Source: an uncultured Oscillospiraceae bacterium (GTDB lineage: Bacteria; Bacillota; Clostridia; Oscillospirales; Oscillospiraceae). From it: a stretch of 17,128 bases of DNA. The DNA lies in NCBI GenBank assembly GCA_934565655.1, contig CAKTIE010000028.1:1-17128 (forward strand). The letters run 5' to 3'. The position numbers were made by a program, and so were the translations under genes. Shown in pieces: positions 1 through 7,153 of this stretch. How positions within the stretch are numbered: position 1 is the first letter of the stretch; the number at the start of each line of letters is the position of its first letter. The notes beneath the pieces are model-generated. The model ran no database searches, had not been told where the DNA came from, and saw nothing but the letters and a program-made list of their open reading frames with translations.

Positions 1-1136
1 CCCACGCTGGAGCGCTGATCCAGAGGATCGGCGGTGCCGGAGGAGCCGCGGGGCTTCACGATGACCTCGGTGCCCTCACTGAGATCCACCACGCCGTAAG
101 CGCCCTTGCCCACGAACAGGCAGCCGTACACGGCCAGACCGTCCTTGCCGCCCTCGCCGGGATAAATGACGTCGTTGTCCGCCAGGGTGACGGCCTCCTC
201 CAGCGTCAGCTGGCTGGCGGTGTTGGACTTTACCTTCACGCGCTTGCCGCCGCACAGCACATAGCGGCCTGCCAGGGCGCCGGCGGCCACGGTGCCGCCG
301 TCGAAGCTGACGGTAGCGGAGCCGTTGGCGGCGGCGCTGGCGGTCAGGGTGCGGCTGTTGGCGGCCAGATCGTCGCCGCGGAAGATCTTGGCCTCGGTGG
401 TCTCCACGAAGCGCACGCCGTGCAGCTCGCCGATCTCACCGGAAAACAGCTCCGTGGCGGCGGCATACTGATGGGCGGCCACCCAGTCGGGATCGTTGCG
501 CAGGTCGAAGGCCACGCTGGGATGGATGATGCACACATACTTGCCGTCGAAGGTAGGCGCGTTCATCTTCTTCAGCGCCGTGGCGGCACGGGCCACCAGC
601 TCGGCGGTCATGGTGCAGCTCTTGTCCAGACCGTAGCGGTGCAGCACCTCGGTTTTCTTGCCGTCGGCATCCTTGCCGGGGGCGTAGATGACGTGGGTGC
701 CCTGCTGGATCTCGTTGCGGGTCACGGTGTCCAGCGTCAGACCCATGTTGGCGCCGTGGCGGTCGGTGATCTCCAGCACCACGTCGTCGATGGCGGTCAG
801 ATCCAGCATGTCGGACACGGTGGTGTAGTCGCCGTACTGGCTCAGCTCCTTGGTGATGTAGCTGACGGTGATGCCGCTGCCGTCGGGGGTCACGCCCTCG
901 GTCAGGGGCGTCAGCGCCTTGTCGAAGGAACCGAACTTGCGCCACTCCACGGTCTTGCCGCCGCCCACAGGCAGGGGCTTGGTGGCGGCAAACTGGTTGT
1001 GTACCAGCGCGGGCTTGGCGTTTTCCAGCAGCTCCATGCCGTAATAGGTTTTCATCTCGGCGCTGAGACTCTGGGTGCCGGTGGTCTGTACGTTGCTGTC
1101 AGCGAAGCGCTGCAGATCAAAGGAATATTCGTTCAT
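1..1136 (-). CDS. Phage major capsid protein, N4-gp56 family (3' end missing)
   Basis: Main shell protein of the phage head. The reading frame is open from the ATG at 1136-1134 to the left edge, giving 378 codons without a stop. The start is fixed by an AAGGAG site (about 1146-1151) nine bases upstream. The protein begins MNEYSFDLQRFADSN and resembles N4-gp56-family capsids in this opening, in stretches such as TVEWRKFG and ITKELSQYGDYTTVSD, in the IIHPSVAFDLR segment, and in the end region with KGAYGVVDL and DPLDQRSSVG. In this family the last motif lies near the C-terminus, so probably only a few tens of residues are missing. Residues 9-13 (LQRFA) match the type of sequence cut by Prp proteases, and a prp gene lies two genes upstream. 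Family assignment is by recognition, without a search. Confidence 0.85.
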   Translation of the reverse strand, partial: MNEYSFDLQRFADSNVQTTGTQSLSAEMKTYYGMELLENAKPALVHNQFAATKPLPVGGGKTVEWRKFGSFDKALTPLTEGVTPDGSGITVSYITKELSQYGDYTTVSDMLDLTAIDDVVLEITDRHGANMGLTLDTVTRNEIQQGTHVIYAPGKDADGKKTEVLHRYGLDKSCTMTAELVARAATALKKMNAPTFDGKYVCIIHPSVAFDLRNDPDWVAAHQYAAATELFSGEIGELHGVRFVETTEAKIFRGDDLAANSRTLTASAAANGSATVSFDGGTVAAGALAGRYVLCGGKRVKVKSNTASQLTLEEAVTLADNDVIYPGEGGKDGLAVYGCLFVGKGAYGVVDLSEGTEVIVKPRGSSGTADPLDQRSSV

Positions 1137-1265
1137 CTTGATACTCTCCTTAATATAAAGTATGGTGTTTCTCCCCGGCGGCGGGAGCGTTCTGCGCCCG
1201 AAGAAAGCGTCTGCGGTAGCCCGCGAGCCCGCCCGGATACCCGGACATCTATATCAAAACCCGGT

Positions 1266-1838
1266 TTAAAACCGGATCTTTTCTCCGCGCTGCACCCGCT
1301 TCCGGATCTCCGCCAGCTCGCCGGAGGTCAGCGCCTTGGGGTCGGCGCGGGTCACGGCGCTGCTGCCGTGGCCGCCGTTTTCCGCGATCCGCCGTCCGCC
1401 GCTGGCCACGGCACGGCTCATCTGCTCGCCGGAGCGCTGCACGGCGTAGCGCATGGCCTGCGCCAGCAGCTCTCTGCGGTGGGTCACCTCATAAGCGGTG
1501 CGCCCGTCGATGCCCGCCGCCACAAGGCGGCCGAAGGTGGGATCGCGCATCTCCTTCTGCCAGTCAAAGTCCTCATAGACCCGGCGGATATCCTCCGCCT
1601 CCTGCGCCAGCCGCGCCACGCAGCCGCTTTCGTAGGCGTGCTGCTCTTGGGCCTGACGCCGCAGCGTCTCGTTCTCCTGCCGCAGCGTCCGCAGGCGGCC
1701 GTCCAGAATTTTCTGTACCCGCGCCTGAAACGGCTGCTTGCACCGCCCCTGGATCAGTTCTTCAAATTCCGCCGCCGCGCCATCTGTATCCACGGTCTCC
1801 GGCGTACCGGCCTGCGTCAATTCCTGCTCATCATGCAT
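1266..1838 (-). CDS. Phage capsid scaffold-like protein
   Basis: A 190-residue charged protein between prp and the major capsid gene, the usual place of a phage scaffold. The start chosen is ATG 1838-1836 (MHDEQEL), preceded by an AAGGAGG site seven bases away; the frame is open for another 16 codons upstream, but that part overlaps prp without a comparable site. Residues 1-30 are acidic, about 38-85 are charged and Gln-rich and look coiled-coil forming, and 98-135 hold a DPTFGRLVAAG...AYE segment. The C-terminus ends in a basic RVQRGEKIRF tail after RIAENGG, a layout common in Firmicute phage scaffolds, where the basic end is thought to contact the capsid. No LxLQxFA-type cleavage motif is visible in it, unlike the capsid. 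Function is from position and layout. Confidence 0.7.
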   Translation of the reverse strand: MHDEQELTQAGTPETVDTDGAAAEFEELIQGRCKQPFQARVQKILDGRLRTLRQENETLRRQAQEQHAYESGCVARLAQEAEDIRRVYEDFDWQKEMRDPTFGRLVAAGIDGRTAYEVTHRRELLAQAMRYAVQRSGEQMSRAVASGGRRIAENGGHGSSAVTRADPKALTSGELAEIRKRVQRGEKIRF

Positions 1839-2133
1839 GGCGTTCCCTCCTTGTCCGAAGGTCTCTGACCTCCACATAGTCTCCATAGTGCCGCGCCAGC
1901 AGGCAAAGTCCCTGCCGCGCCATCTCCAGTGCGCCGCTGTCCTGCGCCGCCATCAGCGACCAGAAGCCGTCGCCCCGGATGTCCAGCACCGGGGCGCTCT
2001 GCGCCTTCAGCGTCGCGGCGGCGGCTTCCATCAGCATGCTGACGGCGGCGCATATGATGTCTTGTCCCTTGGCTCCATAGCCGCTGTGGCCGTAGGCCCA
2101 TACGGCGCGGTCGTGTATCGTTGCGCGGATCAT
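1831..2133 (-). CDS. prp: Prp-family cysteine protease, phage-encoded
   Basis: A 100-residue Prp (YsxB-type) cysteine protease. Host Prp in Firmicutes removes the N-terminal extension of ribosomal protein L27, and Staphylococcus phage 80alpha relies on Prp to trim its capsid and scaffold. The family signature is clear: GHSGYGAKGQDIICAAVS at residues 15-32, with His16 and Cys28 as the presumed catalytic pair. Length fits the family (about 100-110 residues). The start ATG (2133-2131) overlaps the portal stop by four bases (ATGA), and the stop overlaps the scaffold start by eight, so it is translationally coupled into the head operon. Position between portal and scaffold/capsid implies a role in capsid maturation here rather than in ribosome assembly. 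A host L27/prp locus is not in the window. Confidence 0.88.
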   Translation of the reverse strand: MIRATIHDRAVWAYGHSGYGAKGQDIICAAVSMLMEAAAATLKAQSAPVLDIRGDGFWSLMAAQDSGALEMARQGLCLLARHYGDYVEVRDLRTRRERHA

Positions 2134-4106
2134 CTGGGCCGCACCACCTCCCTGGACTGCTTACGGCTGCGTTCCATGGCGCCGGCCGCCGTCTGTGCCG
2201 CCTTCATGGCGCTGCCGGAGGGCCTGACCTGTCCGCCGGATGGCTCAGCTGTCAGGCTCTCCGCCAGATGCGTGCCCTTGACCTCGTCCACGATCTGCGC
2301 CAGCTGCAAAAGCTGCTGCCGCAGCGCCGCGATCTCCGAGGCCTGCGTCTTGCCGGAGGAGATCACCCGCGCCAGCTGATCCTTGTTCTTGAACTCCATC
2401 AGCTCCAGGCACCGCAGCGCCTGATCCGCCAGATCATCCCGGAAAAAGCCCATCTGGAACAGCTGCAGGGCCAGCTGATTGTGCTCCGCCGTGCGGTAGG
2501 GACTCTCCTGCTCCGCGCCGATCTCCAGATCGAACTCCGGAACCCGGTAGGATACGTTCACGCCGTCGTCCATCATCCGGGGCTGCAGGCCGCGGTAGTC
2601 ATAGCTGATGAACTCCTCCGTCCCCATGGCGCCCAGCAGACGGAACTGCCGGGGCAGCTCATAGAACTGGCGGATCAGCTCGATGCACAGCGTCACCACG
2701 TCGGCAAAGGCCTCGTAGCCATCGTCGATCATGTTGCGGCTCAGCTTGCCGCCGCTCTCCTGCAAAGCGGCGATGGCGGTGCCTGCCGTTACGCCGGAGG
2801 CGGTGCCGCCGTTGGCCACATCCCGGTTGCCCGCCGTCTCCTTCATCTCCGCGATCTTGTTGTTCAGGATCGCCACATACACGCTGTCAAGGCTGCCTGC
2901 GTGGATGGGCGCGATGGAGTCGCTGCCCAAATTTCCATTGGTGTGGACAAAGGGCCGCGTCCAGTCGGCGTATTCGTTTTCGTTCACCGCGCCGTCGGAG
3001 CGGATAAAGAACCGGGGCGTTGCGTTGGCCAGCGTGTTTTTCAGGATGGCCTGATTCATCAGGTCGATCTGCTTCTGGGGACTTTTGCACAGATCCACAT
3101 AGCCATACCCGCAGGGCGTTCCTTCCTCGGGGAACAGTACATCGAATACGAAGGGGTATTTTCCGTGGTCGTACCAGCCCCGCTGCGCCATGCTGGGGCC
3201 GCAGGGCACCTCCTCCATCACCGGCGCGCCGTTCTCGTCCACGCCGCGGAACTGGGCCTCCGTAGGCTGCCGGGTGTCGTTCTCTGTGGCATACAGCACC
3301 GTTTCCCCCACATACTTGCAGTATTGCAGCACCTTCCGGCCATCCACCTCCGTGTGATAGTACCAGTCCACCACCAGCGATTTGTTGGAGGTATCCACCG
3401 TGTCGTCATAGAGATAGCGGCTCAGGGTCATGTCGCCCCGGCCCAGCTTTCCCTCCAGCTGGGGATAGGCCGCCAGCAGCTCCTCGTTGTCCTGCAATTC
3501 GGTAGAGAAGAAGTTGGGGCTCTGCTGGATGTCGGTGACGCCAGGGGACCAGAACAGGTTCAGCAGATCCATCCGCTTCACGCTGATGTCGCCCAGGCCG
3601 TTCAGCTTGCTGCCGTCCCAGAACACACCGTACACGGCGCAGCCGGATTTCAGCTTGTACCACCATGCGGAGGAATAGGTGCGCTTGAACTGGTTCTTCT
3701 TCAGGATCACCGGCAGGATGCGGCTCAGCCGCTGGGCCTCCTGCCGGTCGTCCGGCTCGCGGGGCAGCACGGTGGGGGAGGGGTAGCAGTCCATGGCGTC
3801 GGCGTGCTTGGACAGGATACAGTTCACCAGCCATCCGCTGGCGGGCTGGGGGTCGCCGCTGCTGCCGCCCTGCCCCTCCTTCTCCATCTGTTCCCAGTGG
3901 CGCAGCTTCCAGAACTGCTCGTTGTCAATGATGCGCTGCTCCAGATGCAGCTTTCCATGCTTGTACATTTTCAGGATCGCGTTGGCTCTGCGCAGCTCGT
4001 CCCGGCCGATCTTCGGCTTTGCCAGAATGTCGGCGGCGTTGGCGGCTGCCATGGCCGCTGCCGCGTCCCGCTCGATGGCGGATTGCGCCGCATTGTTTTG
4101 TGTCAT
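2130..4106 (-). CDS. Phage portal protein
   Basis: A 658-residue protein that I read as the portal: the ring at the unique capsid vertex through which DNA is packaged. The start is ATG 4106-4104 (MTQNNAAQ), preceded by AGGAGGT at about 4110-4116; the frame extends upstream to 4253 but without a site. Features typical of large portals include an Ala-rich helical N-terminus (1-30), a region around 140-200 with SAWWYKLKSG and FFWDG-like and LFWSPGVTDI segments, a central stretch GYGYVDLCKSPQKQIDLMNQ followed by ETAGNRDVANGGTASGVTAG, and a helical, Gln-rich C-terminus. The ETAGNRD/GVTAG block is the crown/stem part I associate with podovirus-like portals. It is first in the visible operon; a terminase that should precede it is absent. 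The exact portal subfamily is uncertain. Confidence 0.8.
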   Translation of the reverse strand: MTQNNAAQSAIERDAAAAMAAANAADILAKPKIGRDELRRANAILKMYKHGKLHLEQRIIDNEQFWKLRHWEQMEKEGQGGSSGDPQPASGWLVNCILSKHADAMDCYPSPTVLPREPDDRQEAQRLSRILPVILKKNQFKRTYSSAWWYKLKSGCAVYGVFWDGSKLNGLGDISVKRMDLLNLFWSPGVTDIQQSPNFFSTELQDNEELLAAYPQLEGKLGRGDMTLSRYLYDDTVDTSNKSLVVDWYYHTEVDGRKVLQYCKYVGETVLYATENDTRQPTEAQFRGVDENGAPVMEEVPCGPSMAQRGWYDHGKYPFVFDVLFPEEGTPCGYGYVDLCKSPQKQIDLMNQAILKNTLANATPRFFIRSDGAVNENEYADWTRPFVHTNGNLGSDSIAPIHAGSLDSVYVAILNNKIAEMKETAGNRDVANGGTASGVTAGTAIAALQESGGKLSRNMIDDGYEAFADVVTLCIELIRQFYELPRQFRLLGAMGTEEFISYDYRGLQPRMMDDGVNVSYRVPEFDLEIGAEQESPYRTAEHNQLALQLFQMGFFRDDLADQALRCLELMEFKNKDQLARVISSGKTQASEIAALRQQLLQLAQIVDEVKGTHLAESLTAEPSGGQVRPSGSAMKAAQTAAGAMERSRKQSREVVRPR

Positions 4107-4264
4107 AAGTACCTCCTGCATGTCAGAATGGGCGCGGAGCGCCGCCCCGCACCCATAGGGGAGTGCCGTGCGTTTGTTGCCCTTCCGGGGGCAACAAGAC
4201 GTAAAATTTTTATGAAGAATCCAAAAACACCGGAAAATGGCCATGCTCCGCACCCTTCCCGGCC
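4107..4264. other. Prophage-host junction, non-coding
   Basis: About 160 bases between the portal start and the host promoter. It contains the portal ribosome binding site, a GC-rich stretch (4131-4157) with inverted GGGCG/CGCCC arms, a perfect 9-bp hairpin at 4174-4197, and an A/T-rich stretch around 4203-4238. I found no remnant of a terminase frame on the minus strand. This is where the prophage right boundary, or a deletion joint, should lie. Confidence 0.5.
4174..4197. repeat. Perfect 9-bp stem-loop upstream of portal
   Basis: TTGTTGCCC (4174-4182) pairs with GGGCAACAA (4189-4197) around a TTCCGG loop. No T-run follows directly on either strand, although an AAAATTTTT stretch lies about six bases downstream on the plus strand. 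It could be a degenerate terminator left from genes once upstream of the portal, or an RNA element in the portal leader. Function unknown. Confidence 0.5.
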
Positions 4265-4282
4265 TTGACGGGCAGGGTGCGG
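4248..4282. repeat. Inverted repeat framing a -35 element
   Basis: CCGCACCCT (4248-4256) is perfectly complementary to AGGGTGCGG (4274-4282). Between them a smaller CCCG/CGGG pair (4258-4261, 4269-4272) can form. The TTGACG -35 hexamer of the next promoter lies inside the dyad, so the repeat covers -35 and most of the spacer. It could be an operator, or a terminator for leftward transcripts; the plus-strand transcript from this promoter would not include it. Confidence 0.5.
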
Positions 4283-4293
4283 CGATGTATAAT
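4265..4293 (+). promoter_or_regulatory. Sigma-A-type promoter of the methyltransferase gene
   Basis: TTGACG (4265-4270), a 17-base spacer, then a perfect TATAAT (4288-4293). A start of transcription near 4300 leaves a short leader with GGAGGA at 4315-4320 ahead of the ATG at 4330. It may also drive the downstream ecf genes, since only 33 bases separate the methyltransferase from ecfA1. Confidence 0.8.
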
Positions 4294-4329
4294 AAACTGA
4301 TTTATTATCTGTATGGAGGACATGGGGTT

Positions 4330-5193
4330 ATGTGGATCGCGGACGGCTGGCAGGATTATGAATTGCTCTCCTGCGGCGGCGGAGAAAAACTGGAGCGTTG
4401 GGGTCGTCAGATCCTGGTGCGGCCTGACCCGCAGGCCATCTGGGAGGCGGACAAGCGCTCGAAGCTGTGGCGGCAGGCCAACGCCCGTTACAGCCGCAGC
4501 TCCACCGGCGGCGGCCATTGGGAGAAGAACGACCTGCCCCAGAGCTGGCCCATCCGCTATAAGGAGCTGACCTTCCAGGTGAAGCCCATGAACTTCAAGC
4601 ATACGGGCCTGTTCCCGGAGCAGGCGGCCAACTGGGACTTCGCCATGGATGCCATCCGCAATGCGGGGCGGCCCATCCGTGTGCTGAATCTGTTCGCCTA
4701 TACCGGCGGCGCCACCGTGGCCTGCGCCAAGGCGGGTGCCAGCGTTTGCCATGTGGACGCGGCCAAGGGCATGGTCTCCTGGGCCAAGGAGAACGCCAGG
4801 CTCTCCGGCCTAGCCGACGCGCCCATCCGCTGGATCGTGGATGACTGCGCCAAGTTCGTGGAGCGGGAGATCCGCCGCGGCAAGACCTACGACGCCATCA
4901 TCATGGACCCGCCCAGCTATGGCCGCGGCCCCTCCGGCGAGGTCTGGAAGCTGGAGGACAACCTGTATCCCTTCGTGAAGCTGTGCATGCAGGTGCTGTC
5001 GGATAAGCCCCTGTTCGTTATCATCAACAGCTATACCACCGGCCTTGCGCCCTCCGTGCTGGGCTATATCCTGCACCTGCTGGCCTGCCAGCGCTTCGGC
5101 GGCAAGGTCATGTGGGACGAGCTGGGCCTGCCCTGTACCGAGTCCGGCATGGCGCTGCCCTGCGGCGCCACAGGCCGCTGGGTCAGCGAATAA
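4330..5193 (+). CDS. RlmI/RlmK-like class I SAM-dependent methyltransferase
   Basis: A 287-residue Rossmann-fold methyltransferase of the type that modifies large-subunit rRNA. The start is set by promoter (-10 at 4288) and GGAGGA site (4315-4320); the upstream in-frame ATGs lie in or before the promoter. The SAM-binding motif I is VLNLFAYTGG (118-127), an acidic residue follows in HVDAAKG (D143), and motif IV is DPPSYG (193-198). The FKHTGLFPEQ block (89-98) is typical of this family. It lacks the N-terminal PUA domain of full-length RlmI. Where an m5C enzyme would have a catalytic Cys late in the domain, I see NSYTTG, so cytosine-C5 chemistry is doubtful. Target is unknown; rRNA is the family-based guess. 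First gene of the host operon, next to the prophage junction. Confidence 0.8.
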   Translation: MWIADGWQDYELLSCGGGEKLERWGRQILVRPDPQAIWEADKRSKLWRQANARYSRSSTGGGHWEKNDLPQSWPIRYKELTFQVKPMNFKHTGLFPEQAANWDFAMDAIRNAGRPIRVLNLFAYTGGATVACAKAGASVCHVDAAKGMVSWAKENARLSGLADAPIRWIVDDCAKFVEREIRRGKTYDAIIMDPPSYGRGPSGEVWKLEDNLYPFVKLCMQVLSDKPLFVIINSYTTGLAPSVLGYILHLLACQRFGGKVMWDELGLPCTESGMALPCGATGRWVSE

Positions 5194-5226
5194 CGCGATC
5201 ATTTTCATAAGGAAACGATAAATATT

Positions 5227-6075
5227 ATGTCAACTATGCTGCAAACCGAGCACCTCTCCTTCACCTACCCGGCGGAGGAGGGGGTAAGCGCCTCCACCAC
5301 GGCGCTGGAGGATGTGTCGCTGTCCATTGAAAAGGGCAGCTTCGTGGTGGTGCTGGGTCATAACGGCTCCGGCAAGTCCACTCTGGCCAAGCATATGAAC
5401 GCGGTGTTGCTGCCCTCCGGTGGCACGGTGTATGTAGAGGGCATGGATACGAAGGATGAAGCCCTTCTGCTGGAGATCCGCCGCCGTGTGGGCATGGTGT
5501 TCCAGAACCCGGATAACCAGATCGTTGCCAACGTGGTGGAGGAGGATGTGGCCTTCGCACCGGAGAATCTGGGCGTCCCCAGCGATGAGATCCGCCAGCG
5601 GGTGGATGACGCTCTGGCGGCGGTGGGCATGTCGGAATTCACCCGCCACGCGCCCCATCTGCTGTCCGGCGGACAGAAGCAGCGGGTGGCCATCGCCGGC
5701 GTGATCGCCATGGCCCCGGAGTGCATCGTGCTGGATGAAGCCACCGCCATGCTGGATCCCTCCGGACGGCGCGAGGTGCTCTCCGCTATCCGTGCATTGA
5801 ACCGGAAACGGGGCATCACCGTGGTGCTCATCACCCACCATATGGACGAGGCCATGGATGCCGACCGCCTTATCGTCATGAACGACGGCAGGCTGGTCAT
5901 GGACGGCGCCCCGGCAGAGGTGTTCACGAAGGTGGATGCCCTCCGTGCCATGGGTCTTGCCGCCCCTGATACGGTGGAGCTGCTGTACGGTCTGCGCCAA
6001 AACGGCATGGACGTGCCGCTGACCGCCCTGACGGTGGATGACTGCGCCGCCGCCATCTGCAAAGCATTGCGATAG
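5227..6075 (+). CDS. ecfA1: Energy-coupling factor transporter ATPase EcfA1
   Basis: One of the two ATPases of the energy-coupling factor module, which powers uptake of vitamins or metals through exchangeable S components. All ABC-ATPase motifs are intact in 282 residues: Walker A GHNGSGKST (44-52), Q-loop VFQNPDNQIV (about 91-100), signature LSGGQ (146-150), Walker B CIVLDEATAMLDP (about 166-178) and switch histidine in ITHH (203-205). DEAT rather than DEPT in Walker B, and its place first in the ecf cluster, indicate EcfA1. The start ATG 5227 has only a weak, somewhat distant AAGGA (5209-5213); ATG 5236 is a possible alternative. It follows the methyltransferase by 33 bases. No S-component gene is in the window, so substrates cannot be named, as expected for a group II (shared) module. 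Confidence 0.95.
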   Translation: MSTMLQTEHLSFTYPAEEGVSASTTALEDVSLSIEKGSFVVVLGHNGSGKSTLAKHMNAVLLPSGGTVYVEGMDTKDEALLLEIRRRVGMVFQNPDNQIVANVVEEDVAFAPENLGVPSDEIRQRVDDALAAVGMSEFTRHAPHLLSGGQKQRVAIAGVIAMAPECIVLDEATAMLDPSGRREVLSAIRALNRKRGITVVLITHHMDEAMDADRLIVMNDGRLVMDGAPAEVFTKVDALRAMGLAAPDTVELLYGLRQNGMDVPLTALTVDDCAAAICKALR

Positions 6076-6111
6076 AACGGTAGGAACATGCTTTCACTGG
6101 CGCTTGTGCAA

Positions 6112-6243
6112 TCAAAGCCTCCCTTGTGTAAAGGGAGGTGGCAACGCGAAGCGTTGACGGAGGGATTGACCGTAGCAAAGAAGCTTACAACCCCTCAGTC
6201 AGCCTTGCGGCTGACAGCTCCCCTTGCACAGGGGAGCCTTTGA
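6112..6243. mobile_element. MITE-like palindromic repeat element
   Basis: A 132-bp non-coding element bounded by TCAAAG (6112-6117) and CTTTGA (6238-6243). Its ends are imperfect inverted copies (AAAGCCTCCCTTGTG... against AAAGGCTCCCCTGTG...). Inside are four hairpins in a row: CCTCCCTT/AAGGGAGG (6118-6138), CAACGC/GCGTTG (6142-6156), GTCAGCC/GGCTGAC (6198-6215) and GCTCCCCT/AGGGGAGC (6217-6237). This design matches a family of short repeats that I recall as scattered through Oscillospiraceae genomes; that is memory, not a search. No transposase is nearby, so it would be moved in trans if mobile. It separates ecfA1 from ecfA2, which usually lie directly together, and its stems could act on the ecf transcript. 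Confidence 0.75.
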
Positions 6244-6286
6244 AGTGCGGTTTTTAGTCAAAATAAATGAAACGAGGAACCCAACA

Positions 6287-7153
6287 TTGGAACCCATCAT
6301 TCGTGTCGATCATCTGACACATACCTATAGCGCCGGAACGCCCTTCCAGCGCAGCGCCGTGCAGGACATGTCGCTGGATATCCTGCCGGGTGAATTTCTG
6401 GGCATCATCGGCCATACCGGCAGCGGTAAATCCACCCTGATCCAGCATCTCAACGGCCTTCTGAAGCCCACCGAGGGACACATTTACCTGAACGGACAGG
6501 ATATCTGGGCTGATCCCAAGAAGATCCGCCAGGTGCGCTTCCATGTGGGCCTGGTGTTCCAGTATCCGGAGTACCAGCTCTTTGAGGAGACGGTCTATAA
6601 GGACGTGGCCTTCGGCCCGAAAAACATGGGCCTTGATGACGCCGAGATCGACCGCCGCGTGCGCCAGTCGGTGCAGGCCGTTGGCCTGAGCGCCGATGTG
6701 CTGGAGAAATCCCCCTTTGCCCTGTCCGGCGGACAGAAGCGCCGCGTGGCCATCGCCGGCGTCATGGCCATGGAGCCGGAGGTGCTGATTCTGGACGAGC
6801 CTACCGCGGGCCTTGATCCCCGCGGCTGCGAGGATATCCTCTCTCTTCTGCGGGATTACCACACCCGGCGCGGCAGCACCGTGGTGCTGGTCAGCCACAG
6901 CATGGAGGAGATCGCCCGCAACGCCCGGCGCATCATCGTGCTGGATAAGGGCGGCGTCGCCATGCAGGGAACACCGGCAGAGGTGTTTGCCCGCGCCCGT
7001 GAGCTGGAGTCCATCGGCCTTGATGTACCCCAGGTCACCAAGATCGCCCACGCCCTCCATGAAAAGGGCGTGGCCATCGACCCGGCGGTCTATACGGTGG
7101 AGGCGCTGCAAACGCAGCTTCTCGCCCTGAAAGGGGGCCGCGGCGTATGCTGA
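6287..7153 (+). CDS. ecfA2: Energy-coupling factor transporter ATPase EcfA2
   Basis: Second ATPase of the ECF module, 288 residues from the chosen start. That start is TTG 6287 (read as MEPIIRVDHLTHTY), eight bases after GAGGA (6274-6278); it gives the normal family N-terminus. A longer frame reaches back to 6224 but that part is the repeat element. Motifs: Walker A GHTGSGKST (42-50), Q-loop FQYPEYQLF (91-99), signature LSGGQKRR (146-153), Walker B LILDEPTAGLDP (about 167-178), switch His204. DEPTAGLDP and the YPEYQLF Q-loop are typical of EcfA2. Its stop overlaps the ecfT start by seven bases (ATGCTGA), so these two are translationally coupled. A rare start codon and an upstream insertion may lower its translation relative to ecfA1. 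Confidence 0.93.
   Translation: MEPIIRVDHLTHTYSAGTPFQRSAVQDMSLDILPGEFLGIIGHTGSGKSTLIQHLNGLLKPTEGHIYLNGQDIWADPKKIRQVRFHVGLVFQYPEYQLFEETVYKDVAFGPKNMGLDDAEIDRRVRQSVQAVGLSADVLEKSPFALSGGQKRRVAIAGVMAMEPEVLILDEPTAGLDPRGCEDILSLLRDYHTRRGSTVVLVSHSMEEIARNARRIIVLDKGGVAMQGTPAEVFARARELESIGLDVPQVTKIAHALHEKGVAIDPAVYTVEALQTQLLALKGGRGVC

Larger units (their letters stand above)
1..4106 (-). mobile_element. Prophage head-morphogenesis segment (partial)
   Basis: Four adjacent minus-strand genes form a recognisable tailed-phage head cassette: portal, Prp-type protease, scaffold-like protein, major capsid protein. They are tightly coupled (ATGA overlap between portal and prp; 8-base overlap between prp and scaffold), as in a phage late operon. 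The segment continues off the left edge. On the right it stops at the portal start: no terminase, integrase or lysis gene lies between the portal and the host methyltransferase. Terminase genes normally sit just upstream of the portal, so this end looks eroded or rearranged. No attachment-site duplication can be tested because the other end is outside the window. The four genes visible here are open and not obviously decayed. Confidence 0.85.

Noticed and set aside
1250..1275. Palindrome CCGGTTTTAAACCGG at the scaffold stop as a terminator
   Set aside because: The stem would be only 4 bp once a loop is allowed, and the following T-run is short; the capsid gene downstream should be cotranscribed.
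2121..4268. A 715-codon plus-strand frame opposite the portal
   Set aside because: Portal, prp and scaffold form a coherent coupled operon on the other strand; this frame has shadow-type composition.
4237..4329. Upstream extension of the methyltransferase to ATG 4237
   Set aside because: It would place the perfect -10 box and the ribosome binding site inside the coding region; the extra 31 residues show no family likeness.
6224..6286. Longer EcfA2 start at 6224
   Set aside because: The extra 21 codons are encoded by the repeat element; the TTG at 6287 has a ribosome binding site and gives the usual EcfA2 N-terminus.
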